From Nitrospina sp. (GTDB taxonomy: Bacteria; Nitrospinota; Nitrospinia; Nitrospinales; VA-1), in contig JABGTQ010000069.1 in assembly GCA_018647025.1 (NCBI GenBank), forward strand, positions 1 to 8,543: DNA of 8,543 nucleotides, read 5' to 3'. The notes below the pieces were generated by a model, which made no database searches, was not told the origin of the DNA, and worked only from the letters and a program-made list of their open reading frames with translations. The translations under genes and the position numbers were made by a program. Positions within the stretch are counted from its first letter, which is position 1. The number at the start of each line of letters is the position of its first letter. Of this stretch, positions 1-6,050 are shown piece by piece.

Positions 1-24
1 GATAGGTTCACGAGGGGGTTGGGT

Positions 25-49
25 TAAAAATAATTTCCTATGCAAGGAA
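25..49 (-). terminator. Weak candidate intrinsic terminator of the left minus-strand operon
   Basis: Read on the minus strand, TTCCT (49-45) and AGGAA (39-35) form a 5-bp stem around a 5-nt loop. A T-rich run (ATTATTTTTAA) follows directly. It lies about 100 nt past the stop of the ATP-grasp gene, where the operon could end. The stem is short and low in GC, so this is only a candidate. The rest of 1-147 shows no recognisable gene: one plus-strand frame is open from the edge to a TAG at 104-106, but the encoded peptide resembles nothing. Confidence 0.25.
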
Positions 50-147
50 CTCATTATGATGTTTCTAAATATGCATTTTTATACTCTACAGTCCTTCAGA
101 TATTAGAGTTTTTAGGTAAGTTTGTCTAGATGAGAGAAGATCTGATT

Positions 148-1092
148 TCAAAAATCAAATATTGCATCATGAAAACGAGACATCATAGATCCATCCTTAA
201 CAAAACTAGGTTTTGCTTCAATTGGTTGACCTAAGAGCTCCTGAAGTAACATTTCAGGGATATTTGCCCCAGCATGAATGGTATGCAGAACACCACTTCC
301 AAAACGCAGATTAACATCAGTAAACAAGAATTCTCCTGATGCATCTAAAAACCCTTGCAAATTAGCTGGGCCACGCAGTTGAAGTTGAACACCCAGTCTT
401 TTAGCAGGTTCAATAATTTTAGAAATCAATTGTATGCGACTTACCATCACTTCGCCTGCTCGCACAATCAACCTTTCTCTCGGAACAACCACAACGGGCA
501 AACCTGTCTTATCTGAAAACCAGTCAATACTAAATTCTCTACCTTGAATAAATCTCTGAAAAATATGATTTGGTAATTTTTTTGAAAAAAAATCCAATTC
601 AGTCTGGTCTTCTATTTTAAAACAATCCTTTCCCCCTTCCCCGCAAGGATCCTTAGCAATCAAAGGAAACCCAGGAAATGACTTATTAGGATCAATCAAA
701 TCCGGTGAAGCAAAATTATTTTGTGTGAAAAATTCTGCCAATTTACGTTTATCATTACTAGTTTGAATTAGAGTATGATCTGCCAAATAAAATAATAAGT
801 CGCCTTCATCAAACTCGACACGGTTTTTATCCATGAACTCAATGGCTTTATTAGTCATGGGAAGAATGACATCGACATTTTCCCTATCACAAATAGCTTT
901 GATTTTCTCGACGCAATTTCGTTCCGAAAATTTAGGAATTACGTAACTTTTGTCCACAACTTTTAATGCGGGAGAATGCGAGTCGCTGTCTGCTCCAACC
1001 ATTAAAATTTTTACAGTCGCTGATTTTTTAAACGAGCGCAGTAGTGAAACTCTCCAGTTGGGTGCCAGAAAAAGAATACAAATATCTTTCAT
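148..1092 (-). CDS. ATP-grasp domain ligase, carbamoyl-phosphate-synthase-like, substrate unknown
   Basis: A 314-residue protein with the layout of stand-alone ATP-grasp enzymes related to the carbamoyl phosphate synthase large chain. Such enzymes activate a carboxylate as an acyl phosphate and join it to an amine or other nucleophile. Residues 1-105 look like the Rossmann-type pre-ATP-grasp domain. The segment 111-131 (TSNDKRKL, then P130) matches the usual D-K-x-x-x entry to the ATP-grasp fold. PLIAKDPCGEGGKDC (143-157) has the nucleotide-binding lysine and glycine-rich loop. FIQGREFSIDWF (181-192) and VVVPRERLIVRAGEV (201-215) are typical central strands. Expected metal ligands by comparison with CPS (Gln, Glu, Asn) align with Q246, D259 and N261, and R263 is kept. 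The usual E-I-N-P-R-F is D-V-N-L-R-F here. ATG start, with AAAGGT 8 nt upstream (1101-1106). No signal peptide is visible, so it is probably cytosolic. It lies 28 nt after the Nudix gene and is probably last in the operon. Fold is confident; substrate is not. Confidence 0.85.
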   Translation of the reverse strand: MKDICILFLAPNWRVSLLRSFKKSATVKILMVGADSDSHSPALKVVDKSYVIPKFSERNCVEKIKAICDRENVDVILPMTNKAIEFMDKNRVEFDEGDLLFYLADHTLIQTSNDKRKLAEFFTQNNFASPDLIDPNKSFPGFPLIAKDPCGEGGKDCFKIEDQTELDFFSKKLPNHIFQRFIQGREFSIDWFSDKTGLPVVVVPRERLIVRAGEVMVSRIQLISKIIEPAKRLGVQLQLRGPANLQGFLDASGEFLFTDVNLRFGSGVLHTIHAGANIPEMLLQELLGQPIEAKPSFVKDGSMMSRFHDAIFDF

Positions 1093-1120
1093 TCAGTCAG
1101 ACCTTTATCGCCAAATTCAT

Positions 1121-1675
1121 TCATAAACTATTACGTAGGTATTCTATATCCCCTAAAATCTTTGCCGAAGCCCCCCAAATACAATTGGTACTATGCCAGT
1201 AAAGATACATACTCTCTCCTGTCTTACCAGAGGTGTTTCTTTGTTTGGTAGAAAGTAGGTCAACAAGTGGTATTTCAAATATATCCTCAACCTCATCACT
1301 CAATTCACCAATATTTGGACATGTCCCTAAAATAGCAACATAAGGAGTTATTTGGTACCCTGTGAGGGTCGTAACAACAGGCAGGGTGGCATTAACCAAA
1401 GTATCATCTAATTTTAATCCAATTTCTTCCTTCGTCTCTCTTAGAGCAGTCGACAATAAGTCGCCATCTTCCTCTTCGTACCTTCCTCCTGGGAACGACA
1501 TTTCTCCAGGGTGGATTTTTAATTGTTTCGATCGGAGGGTCATTAAAACAAAAATCTTATCATTATTAACATACAATACCACCATTACCGATGCTGTCCA
1601 CGGGCTCCAGACCACTGGTTCTCGTACAACGGGATGATGGTTTACCATTTTATTTTTAAAATCGATTAAGTCCAC
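1121..1675 (-). CDS. NudL-type Nudix hydrolase, probable CoA pyrophosphatase
   Basis: A 184-residue Nudix protein, close to the E. coli NudL length of about 190. Residues 44-64 match the UPF0035/CoA-pyrophosphatase signature that precedes the Nudix box (LMTLRS, then HPGEMSFPGG). The Nudix box runs from G64 to L87 and contains TALRETKEEIGL. It carries the one-residue-longer spacing and aspartate (D70) seen in NudL rather than the canonical glutamate. R79, E80, E83 and E84 supply the catalytic metal site. TLTGYQITPYVAIL (103-116) and the late WGASAKIL (167-174) are also typical of NudL. Family knowledge: these enzymes cleave CoA or its derivatives to 3',5'-ADP and 4'-phosphopantetheine in the cytosol. 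The start is GTG, with a weak GAG (1684-1686) 8 nt upstream. The next in-frame ATG (codon 10) lacks any Shine-Dalgarno, so GTG is preferred. It is 45 nt downstream of the Spx/ArsC-like gene and 28 nt upstream of the ATP-grasp gene. Other nucleoside-diphosphate substrates are possible. Confidence 0.9.
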   Translation of the reverse strand: MDLIDFKNKMVNHHPVVREPVVWSPWTASVMVVLYVNNDKIFVLMTLRSKQLKIHPGEMSFPGGRYEEEDGDLLSTALRETKEEIGLKLDDTLVNATLPVVTTLTGYQITPYVAILGTCPNIGELSDEVEDIFEIPLVDLLSTKQRNTSGKTGESMYLYWHSTNCIWGASAKILGDIEYLRNSL

Positions 1676-1720
1676 AAAAGCTACTCGCAGTTAATTCTAT
1701 AATAAATACAACTTGAGTAT

Positions 1721-2065
1721 TTAAGACCAAATCTCTTGATACTCAGCTTCATCAAAACCTACCGTTATTCGATTCCCATCAACCGCAATCGGACGTTTAA
1801 CTAATCTACCATTATTTGATAGGAGCTCTATTGCTTGAAATTCTGTCATACTCCCTATCTTGTCTTTAATATTTAGTTTTTTGTATTGTTCTCCACTAGT
1901 ATTAAACAACTTTTTCATGCCCTTAGCCTTAATTGCCCTTTTTAAAATCGATTGTGAAGGCGGATTCTCTGTGATATCAATTTCTTTGTAAGAGAGCTCG
2001 TATGTATCAAGAAATTTTTTAGCTTTGCGGCAAGTCCCACATTTGCTATAGGAAAAAAACTTCAT
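1721..2065 (-). CDS. Spx/MgsR/ArsC-family thioredoxin-fold protein
   Basis: A 114-residue protein of the arsenate reductase (ArsC)/Spx family, whose members are usually about 110-135 residues. The N-terminal strand leads into SKCGTCRKAKKFL (7-19). This is a C9-x-x-C12 motif, as in Spx, MgsR and several uncharacterised relatives; classical glutaredoxin-dependent ArsC has one N-terminal active-site cysteine. LVKRPIAVDG (88-97) contains the conserved R91 and cis-proline P92, and TVGF (101-104) closes the fold. Possible roles are a thiol-disulfide switch that binds RNA polymerase, as in Firmicute Spx, or a reductase using the cysteine pair. Sequence alone does not separate these. ATG start, with GGGAG (2076-2080) 10 nt upstream. 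It is first in the likely minus-strand operon and divergent from smc. A weak possible promoter lies upstream on the minus strand: TTGAAC at 2147-2142 and TATACA at 2122-2117, with a long 19-nt spacer. Confidence 0.85.
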   Translation of the reverse strand: MKFFSYSKCGTCRKAKKFLDTYELSYKEIDITENPPSQSILKRAIKAKGMKKLFNTSGEQYKKLNIKDKIGSMTEFQAIELLSNNGRLVKRPIAVDGNRITVGFDEAEYQEIWS

Positions 2066-2189
2066 TATTTGTTATCTCCCAAGGTTTCATTAGTATTCCA
2101 TTTAATATTTGTCCATTGTATATCAACTAAGTAAAACCGTAGTTCAAAATTCAGTTTTTAAACTCTGCTAAATTTAAACAACTTATCGG

Positions 2190-2215
2190 AATAACCACTA
2201 TATATAGTGGTTATT
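2190..2215. repeat. Perfect 26-bp palindrome in the middle of the divergent intergenic region
   Basis: The half-site AATAACCACTATA (2190-2202) is followed with no spacer by its exact reverse complement (2203-2215). The symmetry stops at the next pair (G2189/T2216). Its centre (2202/2203) is within 3 nt of the midpoint of the 2066-2334 gap, about 130 nt from each start codon. The central part is alternating TA, followed on the right by another TA-rich run (2216-2225). It could be an operator for a dimeric regulator of either or both divergent genes, or a cruciform or transcript hairpin. A terminator is less likely because neither flank has a clean T tract and no gene ends here. The symmetry is certain; the function is inferred. 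Confidence 0.7.
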
Positions 2216-2251
2216 TATATATATACCCCCTAGAAGTAGTGTTATTTTTCC

Positions 2252-2280
2252 TTTACAAGCCTCTTTGAATCGGCTAATCT
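2252..2280 (+). promoter_or_regulatory. Possible sigma-70-type promoter of smc
   Basis: TTTACA (2252-2257) is a good -35 match. It is separated by 17 nt from TAATCT (2275-2280), a weak -10 that keeps the important first TA and last T. Transcription would begin near 2287, giving a leader of roughly 48 nt before the smc ATG. The palindrome at 2190-2215 would then sit about 37-62 nt upstream of the -35, a position suited to an activator or a distal operator. Assigned by eye in an AT-rich region where chance matches are common. Confidence 0.25.
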
Positions 2281-2290
2281 CCTACCAAAG

Positions 2291-2309
2291 AAAGGGCTTA
2301 AAACCCTTT
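2291..2309 (+). other. Small hairpin in the smc leader
   Basis: AAAGGG (2291-2296) and CCCTTT (2304-2309) can pair as a 6-bp stem with a 7-nt loop (CTTAAAA). It lies just upstream of the smc Shine-Dalgarno at 2319-2323 and inside the expected leader. There is no T tract after it, so it is not a terminator. It may influence mRNA stability or ribosome access, or be accidental. Confidence 0.3.
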
Positions 2310-2318
2310 GAAACCATT

Positions 2319-2323
2319 GAGGA
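2319..2323 (+). promoter_or_regulatory. Shine-Dalgarno site deciding the smc start
   Basis: GAGGA at 2319-2323 precedes ATG 2335 by 11 nt. The frame can be extended upstream to a TTG at 2308, but GAGGA would then lie inside the coding sequence. The extra nine residues also precede the conserved SMC N-terminus, which normally begins within a few residues of the first strand (M-L-L-K-S-L-E-L-x-G-F-K-S-F). The ATG at 2335 is therefore preferred. Confidence 0.65.
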
Positions 2324-2334
2324 TAAAGATTTAT

Positions 2335-5300
2335 ATGCTATTGAAAAGTCTAGAATTAGATGGTTTCAAATCGTTTGTAGATGGAACTCACATCGATTTC
2401 ACTTCTGGATTTACAGCTATTGTGGGTCCAAATGGATGCGGAAAAAGCAATGTTTCCGATGCTATCCGATGGGTAATCGGAGAACAAAGTTCCAAATCAC
2501 TTCGTGGAACAAAATCTTCTGATCTAATTTTTAATGGTAGCTCAACCAGAAAACCTGTTAATAGGGCCGAAATCTCATTAACCCTTAGTCGTGTTCCACA
2601 AGGGATACGAATTGCAAACGTGCTTAACGTTGCTGATGAGGTTAAGGTCACCAGATGTTACCACCGCTCCGGTGAAAGTGAATTCTATATAAACCAGGTC
2701 CCATGCCGACTAAAAGATATTACCGATTTTTTGATGGATGTGGGTATCAGCCCAAAAGTTTTATCCGTAATTGAGCAGGGACATATTCAAGATATAATCG
2801 TTTCAAAACCGGAAAACCGTCGTATCTTAATAGAAGAAGCTGCTGGCATCCTAAAGTTTAAGCATCGAAAAAATGAAGCCATTCGCAAACTAGATGTCTC
2901 AACGCAAAACCTTGAACGAATCACTGATATCGTCCACGAATTAGGCCGCCAGGCAGAATCTTTGAAACGACAGGCGGCTAAGGCCGAACGTTACAAAAAG
3001 TTTCAAGGTGAAATTAAAGAGCTTTCTCTGAAGCTCTTCGCTAAAAAGATTCACCAATACACAACTAATCTACAAGTAATCGAAGAAGATCTCTCCTCCC
3101 AAATTGAAAATAAAACCGAAAAAAATGCTCGCGCTTCTTTTCTGGATAACCAAATTACTCAATTAAACCTTGAGATTGAAGAATCTCTCGAACAGCTAAA
3201 TGAAAAAAGAGAAAACGTCTATCAATTGGCTAATAAAATAAGTAAAAACGAACACACTATTGAGCTAAAAAAAACGCAAGTGGTCCAAGAGGAAACAAAT
3301 ATCCAGTCTGCATCAAATGATACTGTTCGTTTGCAACAAGAAATAACTGAGCAAGCCAATCGAGTTGAAAACCAACGTGCTCAATTAGGAACTTTATCAG
3401 AAGAAATAAATACCGCAGAAAATACGCTAGAAGAAAAAAGTAGAATATTTGAAGAAAAAAAGAGAACGTTGAATACTCTGGATAATGAAGTTAAAGAAGG
3501 GGACCTGCAGTTACTAGAACTTCTCCAACATATTTCCAAAAATAAAAGTGATCTAGCTGCTCTTGAAAGCCGAGTTGATTCACTAATGCATCGAGACAGA
3601 AAACTAAGTACTGAAAATGAAGAAACCACCTCTCTTAAGAACGAGATTCTGGAATGCTTAAATCAATCAAGCTCTATGGTTGAGAAAGAATCAGAACAAT
3701 TAGGTAAACTAAAATTTGATCGCGAAGCATTACAACAAAAAACTGAACAAATACGTCAACAATTATCACTTGAAACAAATCAATTGAATACTCTTAAAGA
3801 GGATTACCTAACACAATCTTCTTTACTTGCATCACTTAAGGAACTACGAAAAAAATTCGAAGGATTTGAAGATGGAGTGCGATCATTAATGAATTATGAC
3901 GAAAACGGTAACCGCTTGAACGGAATCCGAAAAGTCCTAGCAGATGTTTTAAAAACACCTGTGGAATATGAAGCGGCTATCACGACTGCACTTGGAGAAA
4001 AACTTCAAAGCGTAATCGTTAATTCTTATAATGATTCTGTTGAGGCTATAGCTTTTTTAAAAGAAAACTCCTCAGGTCGAGGCTCATTTATTCCAATGGA
4101 TTTAAAACTAAATGATGTACCGCCAGTCTACCTTAATGGCAATCCGGGCATACTCGGGAAAGCCTTAAACTTTATAGAATGCGAAGAGCAGTATCAACAA
4201 ATCATTGAAATGCTGCTTCGTAACGTGATACTTGTCACCGACCTTTCAACGGCAGTTCAAGTTTTCCAAAATCCGGAATTCAATGGGACTGTGGTCACCC
4301 GAAATGGCGAAATGATTGATTCTCAAGGAATGGTTTTTGGTGGATCAGTTGATAAAAAGAACGCCTCAAATTTACTTTCGCAAAATCGTAAAATGGAGGA
4401 ACTATCAACCAAAACCAATGAACTTAATGAAGATTATAAATCAGCGTTGATAATTTCAGGGGAAAGTAAAAATCTCCTAGAGAAAATGGAATCGGAACTT
4501 AAGGATGGAAGTCAAAGTATTCACGATACAGAATTAAGCTTAAATAATAGTCAGAATGAACAGGAACAAAACCGCAAAGAAATAGAACGATTAGAACAGA
4601 AACTCTCTTCGATCGAACATGAAAAAAATGACGGGCAACAGGAACTCTCAGAGTTAAACACAAGTAAACAATCTTTCACGACTGGAATAGACAATCTGAC
4701 TCTAGAAAAAGTTGTTAGTGAAGAAAATTTGAGTCTCCTGCGCCAGAAGCTTGATGACTCTAGGTCTCAAATGGAAGAATATTCTAATGAACTAGCCAGC
4801 ATTAAAATTCGAATAGCTTCATTGAAGGGGAAAAGGGAGAATACTCTAATTGAAATTAAGCGACTCGATCTTCAACAAGATAACCACCGTCACCAGATTC
4901 TAAAATATGAACATGATATAGAAGAAAGTCAACAAAGTATAAATGCAATTCAACAAGGGATTAAAGTTGTTGAAGATGAAATCCTCCAGAGCGTGAGAGA
5001 AAAGGATCAGTTAGAAGAAGAGGCTATAACTGAAGACGAAACACTGAGAGGAAAAGAAGAATCTGTCAAACAAATGGAAAAAGAATCAAAAGATCTCTCA
5101 AGACAAATTCAAGAAATTACCGAGTTAATTTCTAAAGTAGAGCTCAAAAAATCTGAAATTAATATTCAAATCGTTCATATTGAAGAGCGTGCCTTCGAAG
5201 ATTTTAACGTATCACGCAATGAATTAATAAATCACCCAACAGAAGAGTTTGACGTTCAAGAAGCTGAACAAACAACACGTGACTTGAAAGAAAAAATAGG

Positions 5301-5898
5301 TCGCATGGGTGAAGTTAACCTAGCTGCGTTATCCGATTTCCACACGATCAACGAGCGTTATCAATTTCTTAAAACCCAACAAGAAGACCTAGCTGACTCT
5401 ATTCAACTTCTTCATCAAACTATTGAACGAATCAACCGCACGACTAAACAGAGATTTCTTGATACCTTTGAGAAAGTTAACAAAAATTTTAAGGAAATTT
5501 TTGCTCATTTATTTCGCGGAGGCAAGGCAGAGCTATCTTTACTTGATGCATCTAATCCTCTGGAATCTGGAGTTGAAATAAGCGCTAACCCCCTTGGAAA
5601 GAGCATGCAAAGTCTATCGCTTTTGTCTGGAGGAGAAAAGGCAATGACTGCAATCGCTCTTATGTTTTCTGTTTTTAAAGTACGACCGAGCCCATTTTGC
5701 CTTTTGGATGAAGTTGATGCTCCTCTAGACGAAGCCAATGTTATTCGATTCCAGGAAATGCTCAAAGAAATGTCTAAAAAAACTCAATTTATTATTATCA
5801 CCCACAATCAGAAAACCATGTCATTCGCAGATGTTCTTTACGGAATAACTATGGAAGAACGTGGTGTATCCAAAGCAGTCTCGGTAAATCTCAATTAA
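2335..5898 (+). CDS. smc: Chromosome segregation/condensation protein SMC
   Basis: A 1187-residue bacterial SMC ATPase, full family length. It dimerises through its hinge and, with ScpA and ScpB (neither is in this window), forms the ring that loads onto and compacts DNA to separate origins. The N-terminal head has ELDGFKSF (7-14), the Walker A GPNGCGKSN (31-39) and the conserved AIRWVIGEQSSKSLRG (43-58). A coiled coil of about 330 residues follows. The hinge lies at about 510-675, starting near FEGFEDGVRSLM and ending at the glycine-rich GMVFGGS (665-671). The returning coiled coil leads to GEVNLAAL (992-999) and YQFLKTQQEDL (1009-1019). The C-terminal head has the ABC signature LSGGEKAM (1097-1104), Walker B CLLDEVDAPLDEAN with D1125 and E1126, and the switch histidine H1157 in IIITHNQ. 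All ATPase motifs are intact. The start at ATG 2335 follows GAGGA; an upstream TTG at 2308 is less likely. It stands alone on this strand with no ftsY or scp neighbour. Confidence 0.98.
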   Translation: MLLKSLELDGFKSFVDGTHIDFTSGFTAIVGPNGCGKSNVSDAIRWVIGEQSSKSLRGTKSSDLIFNGSSTRKPVNRAEISLTLSRVPQGIRIANVLNVADEVKVTRCYHRSGESEFYINQVPCRLKDITDFLMDVGISPKVLSVIEQGHIQDIIVSKPENRRILIEEAAGILKFKHRKNEAIRKLDVSTQNLERITDIVHELGRQAESLKRQAAKAERYKKFQGEIKELSLKLFAKKIHQYTTNLQVIEEDLSSQIENKTEKNARASFLDNQITQLNLEIEESLEQLNEKRENVYQLANKISKNEHTIELKKTQVVQEETNIQSASNDTVRLQQEITEQANRVENQRAQLGTLSEEINTAENTLEEKSRIFEEKKRTLNTLDNEVKEGDLQLLELLQHISKNKSDLAALESRVDSLMHRDRKLSTENEETTSLKNEILECLNQSSSMVEKESEQLGKLKFDREALQQKTEQIRQQLSLETNQLNTLKEDYLTQSSLLASLKELRKKFEGFEDGVRSLMNYDENGNRLNGIRKVLADVLKTPVEYEAAITTALGEKLQSVIVNSYNDSVEAIAFLKENSSGRGSFIPMDLKLNDVPPVYLNGNPGILGKALNFIECEEQYQQIIEMLLRNVILVTDLSTAVQVFQNPEFNGTVVTRNGEMIDSQGMVFGGSVDKKNASNLLSQNRKMEELSTKTNELNEDYKSALIISGESKNLLEKMESELKDGSQSIHDTELSLNNSQNEQEQNRKEIERLEQKLSSIEHEKNDGQQELSELNTSKQSFTTGIDNLTLEKVVSEENLSLLRQKLDDSRSQMEEYSNELASIKIRIASLKGKRENTLIEIKRLDLQQDNHRHQILKYEHDIEESQQSINAIQQGIKVVEDEILQSVREKDQLEEEAITEDETLRGKEESVKQMEKESKDLSRQIQEITELISKVELKKSEINIQIVHIEERAFEDFNVSRNELINHPTEEFDVQEAEQTTRDLKEKIGRMGEVNLAALSDFHTINERYQFLKTQQEDLADSIQLLHQTIERINRTTKQRFLDTFEKVNKNFKEIFAHLFRGGKAELSLLDASNPLESGVEISANPLGKSMQSLSLLSGGEKAMTAIALMFSVFKVRPSPFCLLDEVDAPLDEANVIRFQEMLKEMSKKTQFIIITHNQKTMSFADVLYGITMEERGVSKAVSVNLN

Positions 5899-6050
5899 TT
5901 TCCACCCTCTTATCCCTTCTACCTCACACCTTAATTTTTAATCTATCTTGATCGCTTTGGAGCCTTTACTTGCTTTAGAAGTAACGACATGTAAAATATT
6001 TATAACAAAGTGTTTTTATTTAACAAATTATTTTCTAGGTTTTTAAGTAA
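5899..6050 (+). other. Intergenic region between smc and the LRR gene, with a weak possible promoter
   Basis: 152 nt. The first part (5899-5932) is strongly pyrimidine-rich on the plus strand. TTACTT (5966-5971) and AAGTAA (5979-5984) form a small 6-bp stem without a following T tract, so no convincing smc terminator is visible. A possible promoter for the LRR gene is TTGCTT (5970-5975), 16 nt, TAAAAT (5992-5997). That would put the transcript start near 6004 and give a leader of about 47 nt. AGG at 6037-6039 could serve as a weak ribosome-binding site. All of these are weak matches. Confidence 0.3.

Noticed and set aside
1..25. GC-richer GGTTCACGAGGGGG near the left edge as a possible tRNA remnant
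   Set aside because: No T-loop consensus, no matching acceptor stem, and no cloverleaf can be drawn from either strand in the bases available.
2..106. A plus-strand frame open from the left edge to TAG at 104-106, possibly the end of a gene
   Set aside because: Only about 34 codons, no recognisable family pattern, and it overlaps the AT-rich candidate terminator. It cannot be supported as coding.
1362..1637. A plus-strand frame of 91 codons opposite the Nudix gene
   Set aside because: It is antisense to the strongly supported Nudix box and signature, with no sign of independent coding.
2265..2522. An 85-residue plus-strand frame overlapping the start of smc
   Set aside because: It lies out of frame over the conserved Walker A region of smc, and its product has no recognisable pattern; it is a shadow of smc.
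3381..5765. Minus-strand frames of 80-90 codons inside smc (3381-3629 and 5505-5765)
   Set aside because: Antisense shadows of the coiled-coil and ATPase-head codons of smc.
5966..5984. TTACTT/AAGTAA stem after smc as a terminator
   Set aside because: Only six weak pairs, 68 nt past the stop, and no T tract follows.
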